Part shown: piece after piece, positions 1 to 6,205 of the stretch
How positions within the stretch are numbered: the first letter of the stretch is position 1
Layout of the letters: each line of letters opens with the position of its first letter
Assembly (NCBI GenBank): GCA_020024815.1
Contig: JAHHTE010000054.1
Location: 1-11,562, forward strand
DNA from: Mailhella sp.
GTDB lineage: Bacteria; Desulfobacterota; Desulfovibrionia; Desulfovibrionales; Desulfovibrionaceae
Length of the DNA stretch: 11,562 bases
Reading direction: 5' to 3'
The notes under the pieces: model-generated
What the model was told of the DNA's origin: nothing
Databases searched by the model: none
The model's input: only the letters and a program-made list of their open reading frames with translations
Translations under genes and position numbers: made by a program

Positions 1-22
1 ATTAAAAGTTTTTGAAAGAGGG

Positions 23-62
23 TTTTAGGGGGAAAACTTTTGCAAAAGTTTTCCCTCTAAAA
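23..62. repeat. 40-base near-perfect palindrome (dispersed-repeat candidate)
   Basis: The two 20-base halves (23-42 and 43-62) are complementary along their full length except for one G/T pair (29 with 56). That pair is a G.U wobble if the plus strand is transcribed. The left edge, GGGTTTTAGGGGGA at 20-33, is identical to the reverse complement of 11549-11562 at the other end of the window, where a second 40-base palindrome lies. It sits beyond the thiE terminator, so it is not needed to end that operon. It could be a backup terminator, an mRNA-end stabilising hairpin, or a member of a dispersed palindromic repeat family. The pairing is seen directly; the role is inferred. Confidence 0.75.
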
Positions 63-77
63 AACATAAAACTTTCC

Positions 78-121
78 AAAAAATAGATAGCCGTTTTGCT
101 TTTTGCAAAACGGCTATCTAT
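78..121 (-). terminator. Intrinsic terminator of the thiM-thiE operon
   Basis: A perfect 17-bp stem pairs 83-99 with 105-121 around a five-base loop. The stem has a GC-containing core (GCCG/CGGC). Read on the minus strand, the stem is followed at once by a run of six T (83-78). It begins 15 bases beyond the thiE stop codon. This is the classic structure of a factor-independent terminator in the direction of thiE. Confidence 0.92.
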
Positions 122-136
122 AACATACTAATATCT

Positions 137-790
137 TTATTTCATAGCTAATAAAAATTCTTTTACAGCTTCTTCAACATTAGGAGCTGAACATATAGCA
201 GAAACAACAGCAACGCTTTCAATGCCTGTTGACATAACATCTTTTACATTTTCTGCTGTAATCCCTCCAATAGTCATTAACGGAATAGTACAATGATTAT
301 CGTCCATAAATTGGCGAGCTTTACGCATACCTTCAAGCCCCCAAGCTGGAGCAGCATCTTTTTTTGTTGTAGTAGGAAAAACAGGACTAACCGCAATATA
401 GTTTACTTCTTCTTTTATGCTACGAGCTAAATCTTCCATTGTTGGAGCAGTTCGACCAATAATTCGACGTGTTCCTAAAAGACGACGAGCATCAACAATA
501 GGCATATCACTTTGCCCTAAATGCACACCAGCAGCCCCAGAGGCAAGAGCAATATCAACCCTATCATTGATAATAACAGGAATATTTTTCTTTGTTTGTA
601 CTTCACGCACAAGAAGTTTTGCTAATGCTAAAAAATCACGCGTATTATTGTTTTTTTCACGAATTTGCACAGCATTAACCCCACCTTGCACAGCTGCAAG
701 CACAACATCAAGCAAAGGTCTTCCTTTGCATAAATCTTGATCTGTTACAAGATACAAACCATAATCACGAAAATCAGACCATTCAGCCAT
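137..790 (-). CDS. thiE: Thiamine-phosphate synthase ThiE
   Basis: Cytoplasmic TIM-barrel enzyme that condenses HMP-diphosphate with hydroxyethylthiazole phosphate to give thiamine monophosphate and pyrophosphate. The 217 residues match the usual family length. Visible motifs in order: VQIREK (41-46; Gln42, Arg44 and Lys46 bind substrate), NDR (75-77; Asn75 and Mg-binding Asp76), GVHLGQSDMP (88-97; second metal ligand Asp95), SPVFPTTTK (135-143, phosphate loop), GGI (175-177) and VVSAI (195-199). The ATG at 790 has an AGGAT ribosome site (796-800 on the plus strand) and starts 13 bases after the thiM stop, so the two genes are surely co-transcribed. The gene is last in the operon, before the terminator at 83-121. 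It is a stand-alone ThiE, with no fused ThiD or ThiM domain. Assignment is firm. Confidence 0.95.
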   Translation of the reverse strand: MAEWSDFRDYGLYLVTDQDLCKGRPLLDVVLAAVQGGVNAVQIREKNNNTRDFLALAKLLVREVQTKKNIPVIINDRVDIALASGAAGVHLGQSDMPIVDARRLLGTRRIIGRTAPTMEDLARSIKEEVNYIAVSPVFPTTTKKDAAPAWGLEGMRKARQFMDDNHCTIPLMTIGGITAENVKDVMSTGIESVAVVSAICSAPNVEEAVKEFLLAMK

Positions 791-803
791 ATACTATCCT
801 ATT

Positions 804-1595
804 TTATGAAAGAGTTACACGTTTTGCTGCATCATTAAAATCAGCATGATAAAGTTCATCTAAAAAAAGAGGTAAAAAAGAACCTGGACCATGAGCTTTT
901 TTTCCTGCTTTTTCACCAGCACTAGCAAATAATGCCATTGCAGAAATTGCCCCAATAAATGGAGTTTTTGCAACAGCCATACACGCACCTGTTACAGCCG
1001 TAGCAGAACACCCTATGCCAGTAACTAAAGTCATTAATGGGTTACCACCAGAAACATGAGCAATATGTTTTCCATCAGTAATCATGTCCACTTCCCCACT
1101 AACACTTACAACCATATTAAAATCATTTGCTATACGTTTTGCTTCTTTTACAACAGAAAGACTATCTTTAGTACTATCAACCCCTTTTGTTTCTCCAAGT
1201 TCACCAGCTAATGCCATAATTTCAGAACCATTACCCCGAACTATGCAAGGCTTTATAGTACGAATAATAGATAAAGCTGTTTCTGTTCGAAGTTTTGATG
1301 CTCCAGCACCAACAGGGTCAAGCACAACAGGTTTTTTATATTTATTAGCAAAATCACCTGCAACATTCATAGATGCAATAGTATGTTTATCAAGTGTTCC
1401 AATATTCAAAACTAGTGCATTAACGATTTTTTCAAGATCTTCCAATTCTTCTTGAGCATGAGCCATTAACGGTGAAGCACCACAAGCTAATAAAACATTT
1501 GCATTTACTTGCATAACAACTAAATTAGTAATGCAATGCACTAATGGAGATTTTTCTCGCATTTTTTGCAAGGTTTCTATTACATCTTTTTGCAT
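804..1595 (-). CDS. thiM: Hydroxyethylthiazole kinase ThiM
   Basis: Ribokinase-like kinase that uses ATP to phosphorylate 4-methyl-5-(2-hydroxyethyl)thiazole, a salvage step that supplies ThiE. It has 263 residues, normal for the family. Diagnostic stretches are SPLVHCITNLVVMQVNANVLL near the N-terminus (substrate-binding face), DPVGAG (93-98), VRGNGSEIMALAGE (119-132), and the anion-hole/nucleotide segment VTGIGCSATA (191-200) with conserved Cys196. The start at 1595 has only a weak AGAGA ribosome site. It precedes thiE by 13 bases. No thiD (HMP-phosphate kinase), often a neighbour in other genomes, is found in the window. The 74-base gap to the nitroreductase gene is too short for a TPP riboswitch. 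It may be driven from the candidate promoter at 1629-1634 or by read-through from maf. Confidence 0.95.
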   Translation of the reverse strand: MQKDVIETLQKMREKSPLVHCITNLVVMQVNANVLLACGASPLMAHAQEELEDLEKIVNALVLNIGTLDKHTIASMNVAGDFANKYKKPVVLDPVGAGASKLRTETALSIIRTIKPCIVRGNGSEIMALAGELGETKGVDSTKDSLSVVKEAKRIANDFNMVVSVSGEVDMITDGKHIAHVSGGNPLMTLVTGIGCSATAVTGACMAVAKTPFIGAISAMALFASAGEKAGKKAHGPGSFLPLFLDELYHADFNDAAKRVTLS

Positions 1596-1628
1596 AAGAA
1601 TCTCTTTTTTATTTTTTAAAAAGATTTC

Positions 1629-1650
1629 AGTATATCATAATCTATATGAT
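1629..1650 (-). promoter_or_regulatory. Candidate extended -10 promoter with overlapping inverted repeat, upstream of thiM
   Basis: Minus-strand reading gives TGATATACT, an extended -10 element (TATACT at 1634-1629), about 34 bases from the thiM ATG. No convincing -35 box is present. A perfect 6-bp inverted repeat (ATCATA 1634-1639, TATGAT 1645-1650) overlaps it and could be an operator. The whole region is AT-rich, so chance matches are likely; this is a tentative call. Confidence 0.35.
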
Positions 1651-1669
1651 TTTTTATTTTTCTACTGTA

Positions 1670-2266
1670 TTATTTTTGTAATAATAACACTTCTTTTAAA
1701 TCACGTTTTGGTACTATATTTGTACCATTTTCATCATGATAATAACTTGTTATACCATCTTCACCAATTTTTCCTAGTTGTCTTTTTTCTCCTGCATACC
1801 CAAGAGCCAAAACAAGATAAGGAACTAATATTTCACCTTGCAAATCAATATGTTCTTCTTGCAAAAGATCAAGCACAACATTTTTCTTAAATGCTCCAAT
1901 TATACATGTAGCATATCCTTTTTCTGTTGCTGCTAATTGAATTGTTTGTGCTGCAATACCAATATCCATTATCCCAAATTGATTTGTTTCTTGTGGTGCA
2001 AGCAAAATTATATATGCAGTTGGATCATCTACACCTTTTTTAGGTCTTTCTTCAGGAGCTAAAGCCCCACCTAAAACATAGGCTTGTTCCATTTTTTTTC
2101 TTAAATCTTTATCTTGAATAATAACATAACGCAAAATTTGTGCATTTCTTGCTGATGAAACAATACGAGCTGTATCAACAAGTTCTGTTAAAACTGCTGA
2201 AGAAAGTTCCTTTTGATTAAAACGTCTACATGTTCTTGTTTCTGTAACTAATGTATGAAAATCCAT
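1670..2266 (-). CDS. Nitroreductase-family FMN oxidoreductase
   Basis: Nitroreductase-fold flavoprotein of 198 residues, within the family's normal size. Seen in the sequence: an N-terminal TRTCRRF stretch (10-16) whose arginines normally hold the FMN phosphate; SSARNAQILRYVII (37-50), the usual Ser/Asn-rich FMN-contact segment (often SxxNxQPW in relatives, here NAQILR); the helix DIGIAAQTIQLAATEKGYATCIIG (101-124); and the late strand LVLALGYAGE (151-160), where relatives usually have GYP. Such proteins reduce nitro compounds, quinones or other acceptors with NAD(P)H; the physiological substrate cannot be read from sequence. The ATG lies one base after the maf stop and is served by a perfect AAGGAGG, which indicates translational linkage with maf. 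No membrane segment or ferredoxin domain is seen. The family call is good; the substrate is unknown. Confidence 0.85.
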   Translation of the reverse strand: MDFHTLVTETRTCRRFNQKELSSAVLTELVDTARIVSSARNAQILRYVIIQDKDLRKKMEQAYVLGGALAPEERPKKGVDDPTAYIILLAPQETNQFGIMDIGIAAQTIQLAATEKGYATCIIGAFKKNVVLDLLQEEHIDLQGEILVPYLVLALGYAGEKRQLGKIGEDGITSYYHDENGTNIVPKRDLKEVLLLQK

Positions 2267-2267
2267 T

Positions 2268-3062
2268 TTAAACCTCCTTAATACATATTGCTTTATGCCA
2301 TAATAAAAACTCTACACATTTTGCAATAGGAAGACCAACAACAGTATCCCATGAACCTTGTATTGAATTTGATAAAAAGCTTCCCAAACCAGAAATTCCA
2401 TACGCTCCAGCTTTATCTAAACTTTCACCTGTATCAACATAAGCTTTTAATAATTCAAAAGACCAAGGCATAAAATCAACTTTTGTTTGATCATAAAAAC
2501 TATATAATTTTTGCTCTGCTGTATTAATAATGCTAACAGCTGTAATTACAAAATGTGAACGTCCAACCAAAGACCTTAACATTGCTAATGCCTCATCTTT
2601 TGATTTAGACTTTCCTAAAATTTCATCACCTAAACAAACAATGGTATCAGCACTAAGAATAATATTTTCTTCTTGTTGTTCTTTTTGTTCAAAAAAATTT
2701 ATATCATACCGTATTATTGGAAAAGACAAGTGAAATTCATATTTATTAGCTAAAACAGTATCAAATAACAATGCACTCTGATCTTGCATTTTCTTATTAT
2801 AATAGGAAAATGCAAATTCAATGACTTTTTTATTTGCCATACGTATAGCATAAGCTAATGGAGATTCTTTTTCTTGTGGTCTTTCTTCAAGGTCATTACA
2901 GCCTAAAATACCAGTTTTGGCAATTTCAGCATTTTTTAATGAAATAAGATTATGAGAATAATTAATACTTGGCACACAAAAATCAATACCAAGATCTTTA
3001 AAAAATTGTTGCCTACGAGGAGAATTAGAAGCAACTATAATAGTTTTACATGTATTAAACAT
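2268..3062 (-). CDS. maf: Maf-family nucleoside triphosphate pyrophosphatase with extra internal segment
   Basis: Maf proteins hydrolyse non-canonical or canonical nucleoside triphosphates (dTTP, UTP, m7GTP, depending on subgroup) to monophosphate and pyrophosphate, a house-cleaning role once linked to septation. Core motifs are present: VASNSPRRQQF (10-20), LSADTIV (136-142, acidic Asp139), GKSKSKDEALAMLRSLVGRSH (150-170), and DKAGAYGISGLGSFL (216-230) with SWDTVVGLP (237-245). At 264 residues it is longer than the typical 190-210. The excess lies mainly between the RMANKKV helix (74-80) and the ADT strand, roughly residues 81-132, with a smaller expansion at 34-62. In the dTTP/UTP group the GI-Q-G motif usually carries Gln; here Ser224 occupies that place, so specificity is uncertain. 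The ATG at 3062 is needed to keep the SPRR motif. No Shine-Dalgarno precedes it, so initiation may be leaderless or unstructured-leader dependent. Confidence 0.88.
   Translation of the reverse strand: MFNTCKTIIVASNSPRRQQFFKDLGIDFCVPSINYSHNLISLKNAEIAKTGILGCNDLEERPQEKESPLAYAIRMANKKVIEFAFSYYNKKMQDQSALLFDTVLANKYEFHLSFPIIRYDINFFEQKEQQEENIILSADTIVCLGDEILGKSKSKDEALAMLRSLVGRSHFVITAVSIINTAEQKLYSFYDQTKVDFMPWSFELLKAYVDTGESLDKAGAYGISGLGSFLSNSIQGSWDTVVGLPIAKCVEFLLWHKAICIKEV
2273..2279 (-). promoter_or_regulatory. Perfect Shine-Dalgarno of the nitroreductase gene, embedded in the end of maf
   Basis: The minus strand reads AAGGAGG six bases before the ATG at 2266. The site overlaps the last codons of maf, so ribosomes finishing maf pass over it. 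It stands out because most other starts in the window have weak ribosome sites or none. It supports the 2266 start. Confidence 0.85.
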
Positions 3063-3077
3063 TTAACATAAATATAT

Positions 3078-3118
3078 TTATTAATGTTTGTAAGATTTTT
3101 TCTCACAAACATTAATAA
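3078..3118. terminator. Long hairpin between the 287-residue gene and maf
   Basis: Perfect 14-bp inverted repeat TTATTAATGTTTGT (3078-3091) / ACAAACATTAATAA (3105-3118). After one mismatch it gains three further pairs (AGA 3093-3095 with TCT 3101-3103), leaving a five-base T loop. It starts 15 bases after the stop of the gene at 3133-3996 and ends 16 bases before the maf ATG. In that direction it lacks a clean T tract (AATAAATATATTT follows), so termination may be leaky and maf could receive read-through. A perfect 14-base palindrome, ATAAATATATTTAT (3068-3081), overlaps its edge. Confidence 0.6.
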
Positions 3119-3132
3119 AATAATTATAATAA

Positions 3133-3996
3133 TTATTGAACTGTTTCTTTTACAACATCTTCAGGATTAATATCAACAACTCTACCTTGTAACCAAAAAA
3201 TAAGATCAACCTCATCATCTTTATGAGGAACATATCCATTAAAACAAACTTTTTCAGGAACAAAAAGCAAAATACGTACTTTTTCTTCATCACCAAAAGT
3301 TGCTACAAAACGATATATTTTTTCTGGTCCAGTATCAGGTCCAAACATAAATTCTTCTACTTCTTCCACAACAACACGAGCTTGATACTCTGTTGTAATA
3401 TTTGTAGGAGCAAGTAAACGTTTTCCATGAATATCAACTTTCAATGCAGGAACATCTAAGCGTGTTTTTCCCGGATTTTCAGCAAGCCATTTTTTTGCAT
3501 GGGCTTCGTAATGTGGTCCACTTGTTATAGTAATTTCATCAAGTAATGCTCTACGCATTCCCATACATAAACCTGATAAGTAAAAAGTTTGTTCAACTCC
3601 TTCTGTTAAATCTACTTTTTTATCACGGAAAAAAAGAGGATCATAAAACCATAATGGTTCTTTTGCATTTCCTGCAAAACATGCAACTTCCCCTTCTAAA
3701 CCATTTTCATAAGCATAAGAACCTTCAACACGCATTGTATTTGGAAATCCTTCCATAAAAGGAAAAATTGCTTTTGGCTCTAATTTTCCTTCTATTTCCC
3801 CACCAATAATTATACCAGCACGCAAAAGAGTATCCTTAGGCCAAGCCATAAATATATTTTCATTATGTTCATCTTTTACTTGCCAAGCAGGGCGAGTACC
3901 ACCTTCATTAACTACAACAGCCATAACAGCGGGAAGTTCTTTGAGATTTTTAAGAATACAACTCCAAGGTTTTACCAATACTTCTTCGTGTTTCAT
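3133..3996 (-). CDS. Uncharacterised protein, Desulfovibrionaceae-type
   Basis: A 287-residue soluble-looking protein that I cannot assign to a characterised family. No signal peptide, membrane helix, nucleotide-binding loop or metal-site cluster is visible. The N-terminal half contains VMAVVVNEGG (24-33), a negatively charged middle, and EGEVACFAGNAKEPLWFYDPLFFRDK (101-126). That last stretch resembles a beta-rich pattern in which a small domain precedes WFYDPLFF and is followed by FYLSGL (138-143). The C-terminal half ends in an acidic/aromatic stretch with DLIFWLQGRV (264-273). The fold is probably mostly beta strand (inference). The start at 3996 has an AAAAGG ribosome site (4004-4009) and a good promoter upstream (4036-4065). 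It is single-gene, divergent from the helicase. A comparable protein seems to occur in Desulfovibrio-like genomes, from memory only. Confidence 0.75.
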   Translation of the reverse strand: MKHEEVLVKPWSCILKNLKELPAVMAVVVNEGGTRPAWQVKDEHNENIFMAWPKDTLLRAGIIIGGEIEGKLEPKAIFPFMEGFPNTMRVEGSYAYENGLEGEVACFAGNAKEPLWFYDPLFFRDKKVDLTEGVEQTFYLSGLCMGMRRALLDEITITSGPHYEAHAKKWLAENPGKTRLDVPALKVDIHGKRLLAPTNITTEYQARVVVEEVEEFMFGPDTGPEKIYRFVATFGDEEKVRILLFVPEKVCFNGYVPHKDDEVDLIFWLQGRVVDINPEDVVKETVQ

Positions 3997-4035
3997 GCTA
4001 TTACCTTTTATAAAAATAAAATTTTATATACTTAT

Positions 4036-4065
4036 ATTATAGTTACTTTTTATTCTAAAAAACAA
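4036..4065 (-). promoter_or_regulatory. Sigma70-type promoter for the 287-residue protein gene
   Basis: The minus strand reads TTGTTT (4065-4060), an 18-base spacer, then consensus TATAAT (4041-4036). Transcription would start near 4029, giving a leader of about 33 bases with an AAAAGG ribosome site. The consensus -10 and correct spacing in a divergent intergenic region make this a reasonable call, although AT richness raises the chance rate. Confidence 0.55.
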
Positions 4066-4120
4066 CATGAATAAAATATAACAAAAATTTTTAAAAAGGT
4101 CTACTAAGCAAAAACAGTAT

Positions 4121-4140
4121 TTGTATAAATTTTTATACAA
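4121..4140. repeat. Palindrome in the divergent intergenic region (operator candidate)
   Basis: TTGTATAAA (4121-4129) and TTTATACAA (4132-4140) are perfect 9-bp inverted arms separated by two T. Seventeen of its 20 bases (4124-4140) recur exactly at 4243-4259, directly before the helicase start. The adjacent AATTTTATAAATT (4144-4156) also recurs at 4238-4250. It lies between the two divergent promoters, as a shared operator would. Binding by a regulator is inference only. Confidence 0.45.
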
Positions 4141-4186
4141 CAAAATTTTATAAATTCAATATATTACATAAATATCAAAACATTTC

Positions 4187-4214
4187 TTGCAATAGCTATA
4201 TGTTTTGGTATAAT
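4187..4214 (+). promoter_or_regulatory. Strong sigma70-type promoter for the helicase operon
   Basis: TTGCAA (4187-4192), a 16-base spacer, and consensus TATAAT (4209-4214) preceded by TGG, an extended -10 element. Transcription should begin near 4221, giving an AT-rich leader of about 44 bases. This is the best-formed promoter in the window. Confidence 0.75.
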
Positions 4215-4242
4215 TAAGAAAGGTTACTAACAAAAATAATTT

Positions 4243-4259
4243 TATAAATTTTTATACAA
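4243..4259 (+). repeat. 17-base direct copy of the upstream palindrome, in the helicase leader
   Basis: TATAAATTTTTATACAA is identical to 4124-4140. It ends five bases before the helicase ATG, exactly where a Shine-Dalgarno would be expected, and none is present. It lies inside the predicted 5' leader. It could act as a second operator half-site or as a translation-control element; chance is possible in such AT-rich DNA. Confidence 0.45.
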
Positions 4260-4264
4260 ATACT

Positions 4265-5710
4265 ATGCAAGAAATAACAAAAGAGACTTATACGCAAAAG
4301 CCCATAATAAATCTTGAGCCAATTAAACTAGAAAGTTTATCACAAGATTTACAAAACGCTTGCCATAATGCTAACTGGAAAAATCTTATGCCTGTTCAAG
4401 CACATAGTCTCCCTTATATGCTTCAAGGCTATGATATTATGGTACAATCAAGAACAGGAAGTGGAAAAACAGGTTCTTTTTTACTCCCTTGTCTTGAAAA
4501 AATAAATACAGAAAATATGCATTGCCAAGTGCTTATTCTTGTTCCTACAAGAGAGCTTGCTTTACAAGTTGAACAAGAAGCAAAAACACTCTTTTTGAAT
4601 AAAAATATACAAAGCCTTTCCCTTTATGGTGGAACACGATATGCAAAACAATTACAAGCCTTGCAAAAAGGAATACATCTTGTAATTGGTACTCCGGGAA
4701 GAATTTTAGACCATTTATTACGCCGTTCCTTAGATTTATCAAAATTGAAAATGCTTATTTTTGATGAAGCAGATCGTATGCTCTCCATTGGCTTTCATCA
4801 AGATATGTTAGAAATAAAACGTTTTATTCCAAAACAACATATCCAAACAGCTCTTTTTTCTGCAACCTATCCACCTCATGTACTTTCCCTTGCAAAAGAT
4901 TTTATGCAAGAGCCTCAAACACTTAGTCTTTCAGAAAGACAAGTTCATGTTGCAAAATCTTCACATTTTGTTTGTGAATGTAAACCAATGGATAAAGATA
5001 GATGCCTTATTAGACTTCTTGAAAAAGAAAATCCTAGTCAAGCCATTATTTTTTGTAATACAAAAGCAAATGTTCATTATGTTACAGGAGTACTACAAGG
5101 CTTTGGCTATAATGCAGCGGAACTTTCTGCTGATTTACCACAAAATAAAAGAGAACAAGTTTTACAAAAACTTCGTCTCGGATCTTTGCAATACCTTATA
5201 GCAACTGATGTTGCAGCACGAGGAATTGATATTCCTCATTTATCCCATGTTTTTCTTTATGAAGTTCCTGAAGATAAAGAATCCTACATACATAGAGCAG
5301 GAAGAACAGGAAGAGCAGGCTCTGCTGGTACAGTTATTTCTCTTGTTGATATTATGGAAAAACTTGAACTTGATAGAATTGCAAAATTTTATAAAATTGA
5401 TTTACAACCTATTGCTGACCCACAACAAGAAGAAATTGCACATATAGTTAGTGAACGCATGGCAACACATTTAAATAGTCTTCGTCGTAAAAAAACAGGA
5501 CTAGAAATGGAAAGAGCAAAGCGTTTTATCCCTTTACTTAAAGAACTTATTGCCGATATAGAAGATAGCGATAATTTACAACTTCTTACTATGCTTTTAG
5601 ATAAAGAATATCAAAATTCTTTTCAATCTAAAGAAAAAGCGATAAAAGAAGAAACAATAATAAAACAAAAGAAAAAAACTAGTCATAAAAAAAATATAAA
5701 AACAAAGTAA
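4265..5710 (+). CDS. DEAD-box ATP-dependent RNA helicase
   Basis: Unwinds RNA duplexes with ATP, typically in ribosome assembly, mRNA decay or cold adaptation. All core motifs are intact in 481 residues: Q motif MPVQ (42-45), motif I SRTGSGKT (62-69), Ia PTRELAL (94-100), GTPGR (142-146), II DEAD (167-170), III SAT (199-201), IV IIFCNT (261-266), V TDVAARGIDI (314-323), VI HRAGRTGR (343-350). The aromatic residue usually upstream of the Q motif is not obvious (IKLESL). After the helicase core comes a helical region (about 385-450) like that of DeaD/CsdA or CshA proteins, then a lysine-rich tail (455-481) suited to RNA contact. No DbpA-type RNA-binding domain is seen, so the subgroup is left open. 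The start is fixed by the next Met (42) lying inside the Q motif; it has no Shine-Dalgarno. First gene of a probable helicase, unknown and trmI operon. Confidence 0.93.
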   Translation: MQEITKETYTQKPIINLEPIKLESLSQDLQNACHNANWKNLMPVQAHSLPYMLQGYDIMVQSRTGSGKTGSFLLPCLEKINTENMHCQVLILVPTRELALQVEQEAKTLFLNKNIQSLSLYGGTRYAKQLQALQKGIHLVIGTPGRILDHLLRRSLDLSKLKMLIFDEADRMLSIGFHQDMLEIKRFIPKQHIQTALFSATYPPHVLSLAKDFMQEPQTLSLSERQVHVAKSSHFVCECKPMDKDRCLIRLLEKENPSQAIIFCNTKANVHYVTGVLQGFGYNAAELSADLPQNKREQVLQKLRLGSLQYLIATDVAARGIDIPHLSHVFLYEVPEDKESYIHRAGRTGRAGSAGTVISLVDIMEKLELDRIAKFYKIDLQPIADPQQEEIAHIVSERMATHLNSLRRKKTGLEMERAKRFIPLLKELIADIEDSDNLQLLTMLLDKEYQNSFQSKEKAIKEETIIKQKKKTSHKKNIKTK

Positions 5711-5720
5711 TAGGCTCAAA

Positions 5721-6182
5721 ATGTGTGAACTTATTAATGAACAACATAACGATATTGCAGGTAATTTCATGGCATTGTTATCAGATTTTAACTATGCTGA
5801 TGAAATGGAATTACTTAATATTGGTAAGCTCAATTTTATCCAAAGAAAAAACTTATCGCAAGAATTTGAAGCACTATACATAGCATTATGGTATTCATGC
5901 TTACAAATTTCTTTTCCACAAAACTATGATGAAATTTTTAAACAATTTATAACTGTTAAATTACCTAAAAAATATAAAGATTTAAAACTTCATCAAGTTA
6001 TTGAGCTTACAGAACAATATATTGAATTATTAGGAAATAATGCTAGTACAGATTTAACGCCAATAGGACATCATATTTTATCACTATTACAATTTGATGA
6101 AACAACACAAAAATCCTATGCATTAAAAATTACATTGCATATTAGAAAAGTTTATACATATATTTTTGAAAGACTTATATAA
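5721..6182 (+). CDS. Uncharacterised 153-residue protein
   Basis: I do not recognise this protein. It begins 10 bases after the helicase stop with a modest AGG site and ends 23 bases before trmI, so it is very likely part of that operon. It looks mostly alpha-helical and soluble: an acidic N-terminal segment (1-32), an amphipathic region with EFEALYIALWYSCLQ (48-62), a lysine-rich stretch KLPKKYKDLKLH (80-91), and a C-terminal helix ending in IRKVYTYIFERLI (141-153). No cysteine pair, nucleotide loop, signal peptide or membrane helix is evident. Codon use matches its neighbours. Its position between two RNA-related genes hints at an RNA role, but nothing in the sequence shows this. Confidence 0.7.
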   Translation: MCELINEQHNDIAGNFMALLSDFNYADEMELLNIGKLNFIQRKNLSQEFEALYIALWYSCLQISFPQNYDEIFKQFITVKLPKKYKDLKLHQVIELTEQYIELLGNNASTDLTPIGHHILSLLQFDETTQKSYALKITLHIRKVYTYIFERLI

Positions 6183-6205
6183 AAATACATAAAAAAGGAT
6201 ATACC

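Noticed and set aside
417..740. Plus-strand open frame opposite thiE (and similar frames opposite thiM, maf and the 287-residue gene)
   Set aside because: These lie antisense to genes with clear family motifs, have no ribosome site and low-complexity translations; they are shadows of the real genes.
1596..1669. TPP riboswitch upstream of thiM
   Set aside because: Only 74 bases are available, and neither strand shows the CUGAGA-type core or paired helices of the TPP aptamer.
4066..4260. Small RNA gene or origin-like repeat array in the divergent region
   Set aside because: Repeats are only two copies of short AT-rich words; there is no GC-containing hairpin followed by T, no DnaA-box cluster, and both promoters are explained by the flanking genes.
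4878..5447. Alternate-frame open frames inside the helicase gene
   Set aside because: The helicase frame carries all DEAD-box motifs across this span; the other frames show no motif and no initiation signal.
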